This document shows, in pieces, positions 7,921-15,982 of a stretch of 64,000 nucleotides of DNA. Source of the stretch: Candidatus Eisenbacteria bacterium (GTDB taxonomy: Bacteria > Eisenbacteria > RBG-16-71-46 > CAIMUX01 > VGJL01); assembly GCA_016867495.1 (NCBI GenBank), contig VGJL01000003.1, forward strand, positions 1-64,000, given 5' to 3'. The notes beneath the pieces are model-generated. The model was not told the origin of the DNA and made no database searches. It worked only from the letters and a program-made list of their open reading frames with translations. Made by a program: the position numbers and the translations under genes. Position 1 is the stretch's first letter; the number at the start of each line of letters is the position of its first letter.

Positions 7921-8973
7921 TTGACGCTGCAGCCAGTTCCAGAGAGAGTCCGCGTCGGCGTGGACGCCATGGGCGGCGATGCCGCCCCCGCTGTCGAGGT
8001 GGCCGGAGCCATCCAGGCGGCGAAGGATCTGAACAGCGCGGTGGAGATCGTCCTCGTCGGGGACGAGGACAAGATCTACAGGCACCTCGATCGCCAGGAG
8101 GCTCGGGCCCTGGGCATCCAGGTCCACCACACGTCGGACTGGGTCTCGATGGAGGATGCCGCCGCCTTCTCCTTCCGGCGAAAGCAGGACTCGAGCATCG
8201 TCGTCGCGGCGCGCCTTCTCAAGGAGGGGCGGATCGATGCGCTCGTCAGTTCGGGCAACACCGGGGCGGTGGTCACATCCGCTCTGCTCTCCCTCGGGAG
8301 GATCCCCGGGATCGACCGGCCGGCCATCGGAGTCCTGATCCCGACGCCCACGGGACACACGATTCTCCTCGATGCGGGTGCGAACTCGGACTGCAGGCCG
8401 GCCCACCTCTTCCAGTTTGCCCTCATGGGGAAGGTCTATGCGAAGGGGGTCTACGGCGTATCCGATCCCAAGGTCGGGCTGCTGAACATCGGAGAGGAGC
8501 ACTCGAAGGGCAGCGAGGTCGCCGTCCAGGCCTACAAGCTGCTCAAGGAAGCGCGTCCCCAGATCAACTTCATCGGCAATGTCGAGGGACGGGACGTGCT
8601 GAAGGGGACCGCCGATGTCGTCGTCTGCGACGGCTTCACGGGGAACGTGATCCTCAAGTTCGCCGAGAGCGTCGTCGGGATGCTGATGCAGACGGTCAAG
8701 CGCGAAGTGCCGAAGGACCTGCGGATCCGACTCGGCGCCTACCTCCTGAGGCCGGTCTTCCGGCGCCTGCGCGCCCGATTCAACTACGAGGAGTACGGCG
8801 GCGCCCCTCTGATGGGGCTCAACGGGGTCTGCGTCATCAGCCACGGGAGCTCCACTCCCCTGGCTATCAAGAACGCCATCCGAGTCGCGGCGCAATCGGC
8901 ACGCAATCGCATCGGCGATCTGATCAAAGAGGAGCTCGATCGTGAGCACGCCAGACAGCAAGCTATCGGTTAG
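7921..8973 (+). CDS. plsX: Phosphate acyltransferase PlsX
   Basis: PlsX makes acyl-phosphate from acyl-ACP for phospholipid synthesis. The hallmark 'VDAMGGDAAP' lies at residues 15-24 when started at TTG 7921 (350 residues). Later motifs are 'LVSSGNTGA', 'LLDAGANSDC', 'NIGEEHSKGSE' and 'VCDGFTGNV'. The start is uncertain because no good Shine-Dalgarno is visible; the frame extends upstream into rpmF, but family length argues against that. The 3' end overlaps fabH by 32 bases. Confidence 0.93.
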   Translation: MTLQPVPERVRVGVDAMGGDAAPAVEVAGAIQAAKDLNSAVEIVLVGDEDKIYRHLDRQEARALGIQVHHTSDWVSMEDAAAFSFRRKQDSSIVVAARLLKEGRIDALVSSGNTGAVVTSALLSLGRIPGIDRPAIGVLIPTPTGHTILLDAGANSDCRPAHLFQFALMGKVYAKGVYGVSDPKVGLLNIGEEHSKGSEVAVQAYKLLKEARPQINFIGNVEGRDVLKGTADVVVCDGFTGNVILKFAESVVGMLMQTVKREVPKDLRIRLGAYLLRPVFRRLRARFNYEEYGGAPLMGLNGVCVISHGSSTPLAIKNAIRVAAQSARNRIGDLIKEELDREHARQQAIG

Positions 8974-9949
8974 GCCTGTCAGAATGGTCAGCACCGGCTC
9001 CTGCGTGCCCGATGGCGTGCTGACGAACGCCGATCTCGAGAAGATGGTCGAGACATCGGACGAGTGGATCGTCACGCGCACAGGAATCCGCGAGCGGCGG
9101 ATCGCGCCGCCTGAGATCGCCGCTTCCGACCTCGGGCTTCCCGCCTCGAAGCAGGCTCTCGAGGAGGCGGGAATCGAGCCCGGGGACCTCGACGCCATCA
9201 TCTGCGCCACGGTCACGCCGGATCAGGTCTTTCCCTGCCTCGCGTGCACGCTCCAGGCCCGGCTCGGGGCCTCGCGCGCCTTCGCCTTCGATGTCAGCGC
9301 CGCCTGCTCAGGCTTCCTCTATTCGCTCGCCGTCGGCCAGGCGATGGTCGCCTCGCGACAGGCCGACACCGTCCTGGTCGTCGGGGCGGAGGTCCTCTCG
9401 CGGGTCACCAACTGGACCGACAGGACGACGTGCATCCTGCTCGCCGATGGAGCCGGCGCCGCGATCCTGCGCCCGGGTGACGAGGAGCACAGGATCCTCG
9501 CCCTCACGCTGGGGGCCGACGGAAGCTACGGCTCGCTGATCGAGATGCCCGCGGGGGGCAGCCGGATGCCCGCGACGGAGGAGACCGCCCGCAACAGGCT
9601 CCATACGATCCACATGAAGGGGAACGAGGTCTTCAAGATGGGAGTGCGCGGCATGACCGACGCCTGCCTGAAGGTCCTCGACGAGGGGGGATACAGGACC
9701 TCGGATGTCGCCCTCCTGATCCCGCACCAGGCGAACCTCCGCATCCTGGAGGCGACGGCGAAGCGCCTCGAGATCCCCATGGAGCGGGTGATGACCAACA
9801 TCCAGAGATACGGCAACACGTCCGCGGCCTCGGTTCCCTTGGCTCTCGACGAGGCCCGCAAGACGGGGCGCCTCAAGTCAGGGGATCTGGCTCTGATGGT
9901 CGTATTCGGCGGCGGCCTGACCTGGGGCGCGGCCCTGGTGCGCTGGTAG
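8942..9949 (+). CDS. fabH: 3-oxoacyl-ACP synthase III
   Basis: 335-residue KAS III that condenses acetyl-CoA with malonyl-ACP to start fatty-acid synthesis. The nucleophilic Cys is in 'VSAACSGFLY', His in 'IPHQANLRI' and Asn in 'RYGNTSAASVP', so the Cys-His-Asn triad is complete. 'DEWIVTRTGIRERR' near the N-terminus is a typical FabH segment. GTG start inside plsX; fabD begins 5 bases after the stop. Confidence 0.96.
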   Translation: MSTPDSKLSVRPVRMVSTGSCVPDGVLTNADLEKMVETSDEWIVTRTGIRERRIAPPEIAASDLGLPASKQALEEAGIEPGDLDAIICATVTPDQVFPCLACTLQARLGASRAFAFDVSAACSGFLYSLAVGQAMVASRQADTVLVVGAEVLSRVTNWTDRTTCILLADGAGAAILRPGDEEHRILALTLGADGSYGSLIEMPAGGSRMPATEETARNRLHTIHMKGNEVFKMGVRGMTDACLKVLDEGGYRTSDVALLIPHQANLRILEATAKRLEIPMERVMTNIQRYGNTSAASVPLALDEARKTGRLKSGDLALMVVFGGGLTWGAALVRW

Positions 9950-9954
9950 GAGCG

Positions 9955-10899
9955 ATGGACGCGGGCGGCAGGACGGCGCTTCTTTTCCCGGGCCAGGGGT
10001 CGCAGTCTGTCGGGATGGGCCGGGATCTGGCCCATGCGTATCCCGAGGCGCGCGCCCTTTTCGATCGCGCCGACGAGATCCTCGGATTCCCCCTCTCCCG
10101 CCTCTGTTTCGAGGGGCCGGAAGCTCAACTCCGCGAAACGCGCAACACGCAGCCGGCGATCTTCGTCCACAGCCTCGCTGCCCTCGCGTCGCTCGGGTTC
10201 GAGCCGGGGACCGACTTCCATGCGGCCGCCGGCCACAGCCTCGGGGAGTACTCCGCCTACGTCGCGGCGGGATCCCTCGCGTACGACGACGCGCTTCGTC
10301 TGGTCCGCCGCAGGGGGGAGCTGATGTACCAGGCGGGGATCGACCGCCCGGGGACGATGGCCGCCATCCTGGGGATGGAGCCGGAGAGGATCCGCGGGCT
10401 CCTCGAGGGGGTGACGGGGATCGTCGTCCCGGCGAACGAGAATGGTCCGGGTCAAGTCGTGATCTCGGGGGAAGTCGCGGCCGTCCAGGAGGGAATGGAG
10501 CGCTGCAAGAGCGCGGGCGCCAAGCGCGTGATTCCCCTGGAGGTGAGCGGGGCGTTTCACTCCCCTCTCATGGAAGGGGCCGCCAGGGGCTTGCGCGAGG
10601 CTTTGGCGCAAGTCAGGATCTCGCCAGCGAGGGTGCCGGTCTACGCCAACGCGTCGGCGGCGCCTGTCGTGGAGCCGGAGGAGATCAGGGCCAGCCTGGC
10701 GGCGCAGCTCCTCTCCCCGGTCAAGTGGGAGACCGGCATTCGGGCCATGCTCTCGGCCGGGTGCGGCCGCTTCGTCGAGATCGGCCCGGGCCGGGTCCTT
10801 TGCGGCCTGATGCGCAGCATCGATCGCTCGGCGACCGCTCTGGCCGCCGGCGGCGCGGAGGAGATCGCGAACCTGAAGATTGGCGGGGGTGGCTCTTGA
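9955..10899 (+). CDS. fabD: Malonyl-CoA:ACP transacylase
   Basis: 314-residue FabD, which loads malonate onto ACP. It has the oxyanion-hole 'FPGQGSQSVGMG' at the N-terminus, the nucleophile elbow GHSLGEYSA (Ser near residue 95), and the catalytic His in 'VSGAFHSPLM'. Length is normal. The stop overlaps the fabG start as TTGA at 10896-10899. Confidence 0.96.
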   Translation: MDAGGRTALLFPGQGSQSVGMGRDLAHAYPEARALFDRADEILGFPLSRLCFEGPEAQLRETRNTQPAIFVHSLAALASLGFEPGTDFHAAAGHSLGEYSAYVAAGSLAYDDALRLVRRRGELMYQAGIDRPGTMAAILGMEPERIRGLLEGVTGIVVPANENGPGQVVISGEVAAVQEGMERCKSAGAKRVIPLEVSGAFHSPLMEGAARGLREALAQVRISPARVPVYANASAAPVVEPEEIRASLAAQLLSPVKWETGIRAMLSAGCGRFVEIGPGRVLCGLMRSIDRSATALAAGGAEEIANLKIGGGGS

Positions 10900-11651
10900 G
10901 CACGGCATCTGCGGGCGCGAGTCGGGTCGCGCTGGTCACGGGCGGAAGCCGCGGCATAGGCCGCGCCGTCTCCGTGAGGCTCGCGCGCGACGGAGCGGAT
11001 GTCGTCCTGGTGGATCGCACGGGGGCGGACGACGGCCCCGCCGTGCAGGAGATCCGCGCCCTGGGACGCCGCTGCCTGCATGTCTCGTGCGATGTCTCCG
11101 ATCCGGGGCAGGTGGAGGCGATGGCGGAGCGGGTCGCGACCGAGATGGGAAAGGTCGCGATTCTCGTCAACAACGCCGGCATCACCAGGGACAACCTGTT
11201 CATCCGGATGCAGGCCGGGGACTGGGACGATGTCCTGGCGATCAACCTGCGCGGGACCTTCCTCTGCTCGAAGGTCTTCGCAAGGGGGATGATGAAGGAT
11301 CGGTGGGGCAGGATCGTGAACGTCACATCGGTCGTCGGTTTGACGGGCAACAAGGGCCAGGCGAACTACGCGGCTTCCAAGGCGGGAATCGTCGGCTTCA
11401 CCAAGTCGGTCGCGAAGGAGCTTGCGGAACGCGGCATCACGGTCAACGCGGTTGCCCCCGGGTTCATCGAGACGGCAATGACAGGAGCGCTCAAGGAGGA
11501 GGCGGCGAACGCACTCCTGCAGCGGATTCCGATGCGCGCCTTCGGAAGGCCGGAGGATGTCGCCGGCGCTGTCGCCTTCCTGGTGTCCGAGGAAGCGCGG
11601 TACGTGACGGGGCAGGTTTTATCCGTGGACGGCGGGATGTTCATGTCGTGA
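10896..11651 (+). CDS. fabG: 3-oxoacyl-ACP reductase
   Basis: 251-residue NADPH-dependent SDR. The cofactor motif is '[11 protein letters not shown]', followed by 'NNAGITRDN', the catalytic Ser in 'NVTSVVG' and YAASKAG with Tyr and Lys; the C-terminus '[13 protein letters not shown]' is typical. I chose TTG 10896, overlapping the fabD stop (TTGA). It gives the family length and N-terminus, whereas the longer in-frame extension lies wholly within fabD. Confidence 0.95.
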   Translation: MSTASAGASRVALVTGGSRGIGRAVSVRLARDGADVVLVDRTGADDGPAVQEIRALGRRCLHVSCDVSDPGQVEAMAERVATEMGKVAILVNNAGITRDNLFIRMQAGDWDDVLAINLRGTFLCSKVFARGMMKDRWGRIVNVTSVVGLTGNKGQANYAASKAGIVGFTKSVAKELAERGITVNAVAPGFIETAMTGALKEEAANALLQRIPMRAFGRPEDVAGAVAFLVSEEARYVTGQVLSVDGGMFMS

Positions 11652-11682
11652 TGGGGCGGGACAGCCCCGGGAGGATGGAGTG

Positions 11683-11928
11683 ATGGAGAACTACGAACAG
11701 AAGATCCGGGACATCATCGTCGAGCAGCTCGGCGTCCCACCCGAGAAGGTAACGCCCGATGCTTCCTTCATCGACGATCTGGGAGCCGACTCCCTCGATA
11801 CGGTCGAACTCGTCATGGCGATCGAGGAGGCCTTCGAACTCGAGATCCCTGATGAGGCGGCTGAGAAGATGGAGCGGGTGAAGGACGCCATCCAGTACAT
11901 CAAGGACCACCTCGAGACCAAGGGCTAG
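11683..11928 (+). CDS. acpP: Acyl carrier protein
   Basis: 81-residue acidic ACP. The 4'-phosphopantetheine attachment Ser is in '[12 protein letters not shown]'. It begins '[18 protein letters not shown]' at ATG 11683 with GGGAGGA upstream; a GTG directly before would add one residue. A small G+C hairpin (GGGGC-6 nt-GCCCC, 11653-11668) precedes the Shine-Dalgarno. It carries the growing chain for FabH/F/G/D around it. Confidence 0.96.
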   Translation: MENYEQKIRDIIVEQLGVPPEKVTPDASFIDDLGADSLDTVELVMAIEEAFELEIPDEAAEKMERVKDAIQYIKDHLETKG

Positions 11929-11947
11929 GCCCCGGAGCGGACCTTCC

Positions 11948-13195
11948 ATGTCCAATCGAGTCGTCATCACCGGGATGGGGGCCATCACCCCCATCGGCCT
12001 GAGCGTGGCCGAGTTTTGGGATTCGCTCGTCGCGGGTCGAGGAGGGATGGGTCCGATCACCCGATTCGACGCCTCCAAGCTCGACGTCCGATTCGCCGCC
12101 GAGGTAAAGGGATTCGCCGCGAGCGAGTACATGGAGCCCAAGGAGGTCAAGCGGACCGATCTGTTCGTCCAGTTCGCGATGGCCGCCTCGAGGCAAGCGG
12201 TCGCCCAAGCCGGCGTGGACGGCAAGGTCGATCCCCATCGGTACGGAGTGATCATCGGTTCTGGGATCGGGGGGATCTCGACACTCGAGGCCCAGCATAC
12301 GATCCTGATGGAGAAGGGCCCTTCGAGGGTGAGCCCCTTCTTCGTCCCGATGATGATCATCGACATGGCGAGCGGGCGAATCTCCATGGAGTTCGGGGCG
12401 AAGGGCTCGAACTTCGCCAGCGTCTCGGCCTGCGCGTCGGGCGCCCACGCCATCGGGGAGTCGTTCCGGCTGATCCGCGACGGGGAGCTCGACGTGATCA
12501 TCACGGGAGGATCGGAAGCGCCGATCACCCCGCTGTCGATGGCGGGATTCGCCTCCATGAAGGCGATCTCCGCGCGAAACGAGGATCCCCAGCGGGCGAG
12601 CCGTCCCTTCGATCGCGACCGCGACGGCTTCGTCATGGCGGAGGGGGCGGGCGTTCTGGTCCTCGAGAGCCATCGACACGCGAAGGCCCGCGGAGCGGAG
12701 ATCCTGGCGGAGATGGTCGGCTACGGCTCGACCGCGGACGCCTATCACATCACGGCTCCCGCCCCGGGGGGCGACGGCGCCGCCAGGGCGATGGATCTGG
12801 CCCTCCGCTCGGCGGGCCTGCGACCGGAGGATGTGGACTACATCAACGCCCACGGGACTTCAACGCCCCTGAACGACAAGTTCGAGACGATGGCCATCCA
12901 CACGGTCTTCGGAGACCGGGCGAAGGAGATCGGCGTCTCCTCGACGAAGTCGATGACGGGGCATCTCCTGGGCGCGGCCGGCGGCGTCGAGCTGATCGCA
13001 TGCGTCCAGACGGTGAGAACCGGGGCCATTCCTCCGACGATCAACTACGACAATCCCGACCCGGAGTGCGACCTCGACTATGTGCCGAATCAGATGCGTC
13101 GCGCCCAGGTTCGCTGCGCCCTCTCGAACTCGCTTGGGTTCGGCGGTCACAATGTGAGCCTGGTGGTCCGCCGGTTCGAGGAATCTCCGGCGTAG
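11948..13195 (+). CDS. fabF: 3-oxoacyl-ACP synthase II
   Basis: 415-residue elongating KAS. The nucleophile Cys is in 'VSACASGAHAIGE'; the catalytic histidines are in 'NAHGTSTPLND' and 'SMTGHLLGAAGG'. It starts 'MSNRVVITGMGAITPIG', the usual FabF N-terminus. It lies 19 bases after acpP in the conserved acpP-fabF-rnc order. Confidence 0.96.
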   Translation: MSNRVVITGMGAITPIGLSVAEFWDSLVAGRGGMGPITRFDASKLDVRFAAEVKGFAASEYMEPKEVKRTDLFVQFAMAASRQAVAQAGVDGKVDPHRYGVIIGSGIGGISTLEAQHTILMEKGPSRVSPFFVPMMIIDMASGRISMEFGAKGSNFASVSACASGAHAIGESFRLIRDGELDVIITGGSEAPITPLSMAGFASMKAISARNEDPQRASRPFDRDRDGFVMAEGAGVLVLESHRHAKARGAEILAEMVGYGSTADAYHITAPAPGGDGAARAMDLALRSAGLRPEDVDYINAHGTSTPLNDKFETMAIHTVFGDRAKEIGVSSTKSMTGHLLGAAGGVELIACVQTVRTGAIPPTINYDNPDPECDLDYVPNQMRRAQVRCALSNSLGFGGHNVSLVVRRFEESPA

Positions 13196-13241
13196 GGCAA
13201 GGGGGGCGGGCGTGAAGCCCGCGGCGGGACGAGGACGCATC

Positions 13242-14051
13242 ATGCGGTTCTCCCTGGTCTGGTGGCGAAAGGGATCGCCCGAGAGGCGAGAGGGCGATGT
13301 CGCCGGGGCCATCGCCGCCTTCGAGCGCAAGGCCGGAGTCCGATTCCGCGACCGGGACACGCTGGGGCAGGCGCTGACCCACCGTTCCTTTCTCGGCAAC
13401 AACAGCGGCGACCCCGCCCGCTCCAACGAACGACTGGAGTTCCTCGGAGACGCGGTCCTCGAGTTGGTCGTCATCGAGCACCTCTACGAGCACTACCCCG
13501 TGGACCGCGAGGGCGAGCTCACCAAGAAGAAGTCGCTTCTGGTCAGCAAGGGCGTCCTGGCCCATCGCGCCGAGGAGATGGGGCTGGGGGACTTCATCCT
13601 GCTGAGCGAGAGCGAGCGCGAGTCGGGCGGCGCCGAGCGGACCTCGATTCTCGCCGACGCGTTCGAGGCGGTCGTGGGGGCGATCTACGTGGACCGCGGC
13701 CTCGCCACGGTCCGTCGATTCATCCACGACCAGCTCCTGCTGACGGCCCCTGCGATCCTGGAGGACCAGGCGAATCTCAACTACAAGAGCCTGCTACAGG
13801 AGCATGTCCAGGCCCAGTTCAAGACCCATCCCCGCTACCGCGTCGTGACCGAGGTCGGCCCCGACCACATGAAGCTCTTCACGGTCGAGGTCTCCGTCCG
13901 CGGAGGCCTGCTCGGCAGGGGACAGGGGAGAACCAAGAAGGAGGCCGAGCAGGATGCGGCCGGGGATGCGCTCCGCCGCATCCAGGGTGGGGAGGGCAGG
14001 CCCTCCTCAGCGCAGGCGGAAGGAGAGAGAGGCGAGCAGGCGCCGGTCTGA
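13242..14051 (+). CDS. rnc: Ribonuclease III
   Basis: 269 residues from ATG 13242; GTG 13212 would add ten. The N-terminal RNase III domain has the signature NERLEFLGDAVLEL and the second acidic cluster DAFEAVVGAIYVD. A C-terminal double-stranded RNA binding domain follows (YKSLLQEHVQA, then 'GRGQGRTKKEAEQDAA'). The last 20 or so residues are low complexity and run 45 bases into the convergent gene at 14007. It is last in the fatty-acid operon, a common place for rnc. The rpsO-pnp leader in this window is a plausible substrate. Confidence 0.94.
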   Translation: MRFSLVWWRKGSPERREGDVAGAIAAFERKAGVRFRDRDTLGQALTHRSFLGNNSGDPARSNERLEFLGDAVLELVVIEHLYEHYPVDREGELTKKKSLLVSKGVLAHRAEEMGLGDFILLSESERESGGAERTSILADAFEAVVGAIYVDRGLATVRRFIHDQLLLTAPAILEDQANLNYKSLLQEHVQAQFKTHPRYRVVTEVGPDHMKLFTVEVSVRGGLLGRGQGRTKKEAEQDAAGDALRRIQGGEGRPSSAQAEGERGEQAPV

Positions 14052-15332
14052 CTCCTCTTCCTTGAAGATCCCGCTTCGTCCCGACGCGCGCGTGAAACCT
14101 CCGTGCATGTAGGCCAGGTCGATCGTCATCGACTCGCGCAGTAGGACCCCGGCGCCGAGCGTCAGGTACTGGCGGTTCTTCTCGAATGACGCCTCCTCGG
14201 TGTTGCGCACGACGTAGCGATCGTTGTTCTGATCAACCTCGATCTTCGGCGTCGTCACGACGAGCCTGTAAGGCGACGGATCGTACATGTAGCCGATCCG
14301 CAAGCGCGTCGGCACGGATGTGGGGAGCAGAAGTTCCCCGCCCGCGCGGATGCCCAGGGTCTCGTCGTAGGCGGGCAGCCCGCTCTCCGTCCTCATCGGT
14401 CCGCCGTAGTCGATCTGCGTCCAGTCGGCATAGATCGCGTCGAGGGCGAGGATCAGGTTCTTCCTCGCGAAGGCCGCTCCGGCTCCGAGCCTGAAAGGGA
14501 GGTCGATACTCTCGGAGGCGGTGAAAGGGCCTCCGTAGTCAGCATCATCGTTGATGTAGGCGTCCTCGCCCGTCGTTTGCACATCGATCCACTCCGGGAA
14601 GTGGAGGACGACTCCGAGCCTCACGCCGCTGCCGGCGTCTAGCAGGGCGCCGACGCTTCCCGTCACGCCGCTGAAGTCCGAGTCTGTCTCCGAGTAATCG
14701 AACTCCGCGAAGCTCTGATCAGAGAAGTCGTAGGTCCAGAGCCTGTAGTCGTTTCCCCCCAGGATCGTGCCCGTGATCCCCAGCGTCAGGTCGCGGCTCA
14801 CCTGCGTGGCGAGAGCCGCCGAGTAGGAGCCAAGGCCGCCGTCTTCGTAGATCGTCTCCCTCTCCGCGATCCCGGAGCCGGAGTCCCAGTCCATGAGGTA
14901 GTCGGAGTCGAGACCGCTCGCCCGGCCGTAGGCGAGCCCGACGACCAGGCTTCCGCGGTAGGTTGGGAACGGATAGGCGAATCCGAGGTGGCTCAGCCTT
15001 GTCTTGCCGAACTCCCTTCCGACCTCTCTCCCTTTGTACGTGACGTCCCTGCTGCCGTCCTGGCGGTTGAAGCCGATGGAGACCTCGATCGAGCGGACCA
15101 AGCCGAGCGTCGCTGGATTGGACAGGACGGCGACGTGGTCGTCCGCGAAGGCGATCGACGCTCCGCCCATTCCGGCGTAGCGCGCGGCGAACGGGGAACG
15201 GAACGTGAGAGGTATCTCGGGAACGCTCCCGCCTTGCGCTTGGGCGCCCGGCGCGAGTCCGCAGACAAGGAGCGCGATGGCGAGCAGGCCGAGAGCGGAT
15301 GCGACGGCCGTTCGTACGGATCTTCGGTTCAC
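14007..15332 (-). CDS. FadL/OMPP1-like outer-membrane beta-barrel protein
   Basis: 441 residues from GTG at 15332, preceded by GGAGGG. It has a clear signal peptide (hydrophobic run then APGAQA), and cleavage after AQA would leave an N-terminal Gln. The mature start 'SPFAARYAGMGGASIAFADD' and 'SNPATLGLV' are the typical opening of FadL/OMPP1-type porins, and the rest alternates aromatic-rich strands ending in '..LASLSFRLR'. It probably transports hydrophobic solutes, but the substrate cannot be read. It follows the CXXCH lipoprotein gene by about 50 bases on the same strand, probably one operon. Its 3' end overlaps rnc tail to tail by 45 bases. Confidence 0.8.
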   Translation of the reverse strand: MNRRSVRTAVASALGLLAIALLVCGLAPGAQAQGGSVPEIPLTFRSPFAARYAGMGGASIAFADDHVAVLSNPATLGLVRSIEVSIGFNRQDGSRDVTYKGREVGREFGKTRLSHLGFAYPFPTYRGSLVVGLAYGRASGLDSDYLMDWDSGSGIAERETIYEDGGLGSYSAALATQVSRDLTLGITGTILGGNDYRLWTYDFSDQSFAEFDYSETDSDFSGVTGSVGALLDAGSGVRLGVVLHFPEWIDVQTTGEDAYINDDADYGGPFTASESIDLPFRLGAGAAFARKNLILALDAIYADWTQIDYGGPMRTESGLPAYDETLGIRAGGELLLPTSVPTRLRIGYMYDPSPYRLVVTTPKIEVDQNNDRYVVRNTEEASFEKNRQYLTLGAGVLLRESMTIDLAYMHGGFTRASGRSGIFKEEESDRRLLASLSFRLR

Positions 15333-15382
15333 GTTTCCCTCCAGCTGAGGATCGGAGAGCCGGCTTCCGCTCGTATGGACCT

Positions 15383-15868
15383 CTACCGTCCCCAGAGACG
15401 CCGCTTTTCCTTGTCCTTCTTCTCTTCCTTGGGTGGTTGCGTGGTCTCGCCCGGTTTCGGCTTGTCCGGGGATGTCAGGCCGGCGGGCGGAAGAGCCCCC
15501 GTGCCTCCCTGGATCGGGAGGGGATTCGAGTCGCTCGTGGATCCTCTCGACCAGAGGCTCCGTCCTCCGGTCTCTTGCGGAAGGCCCGGATCGGGGTCGT
15601 GCGGCGGGTAGTACCAGTAGCTGTCGTACCACCAGGGCGACGAGTAGTAGACCGCCCACGGGGCCGGGTAGTACTGGTACCAGCCGACGTCGTACTCGTG
15701 CGCGTAATGGTAGAGGTCGGCGTCCGCGTGGCAATCCGAGCAGGCCTTCGAGCTTCCGTCTTCCTCGGTGAGCTCCATTGGCTCGGGATGGCGCAACACG
15801 GTGTAGCATCCCGCGCCGGCCAAAACGGCCAGGAGAAGCAGCCAGACGACCGGTCGGATGCGCGTCAT
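15383..15868 (-). CDS. Tyr/Trp-rich lipoprotein with a single CXXCH motif
   Basis: 161-residue protein with a hydrophobic N-terminus ending in a lipobox-like AGAGC (Cys21). C43-S-D-C46-H47 matches the c-type haem attachment motif CXXCH. It is followed by about 37 residues holding 12 Tyr and 5 Trp, and then a Pro/Lys-rich, low-complexity tail. It has its own promoter-like sequence (15905-15933) and an AAAGGAG Shine-Dalgarno. I do not recognise a family. Possible roles are a small periplasmic or outer-membrane electron carrier, or a structural protein in which CXXCH is coincidental. The neighbouring OMP gene suggests outer-membrane function. Confidence 0.7.
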   Translation of the reverse strand: MTRIRPVVWLLLLAVLAGAGCYTVLRHPEPMELTEEDGSSKACSDCHADADLYHYAHEYDVGWYQYYPAPWAVYYSSPWWYDSYWYYPPHDPDPGLPQETGGRSLWSRGSTSDSNPLPIQGGTGALPPAGLTSPDKPKPGETTQPPKEEKKDKEKRRLWGR

Positions 15869-15904
15869 GGGAACAGGCTCCTTTCCTTGTGGTTACTACC
15901 CCGC

Positions 15905-15933
15905 AGTATAGGAGGGGTTTCCCCCCCCGTCAA
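15905..15933 (-). promoter_or_regulatory. Strong sigma70-type promoter for the CXXCH lipoprotein gene
   Basis: On the minus strand: TTGACG (15933-15928), exactly 17 bp, then TATACT (15910-15905), about 37 bases before the start codon. The spacer is a G-run/AAA/C-run dyad. It is one of the closest matches to consensus in the window. Confidence 0.65.
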
Positions 15934-15982
15934 AGGCCGGCGGCCCGGCCTGTGCTAGGATGGCGCCTAGGCGAAAGGGGTC

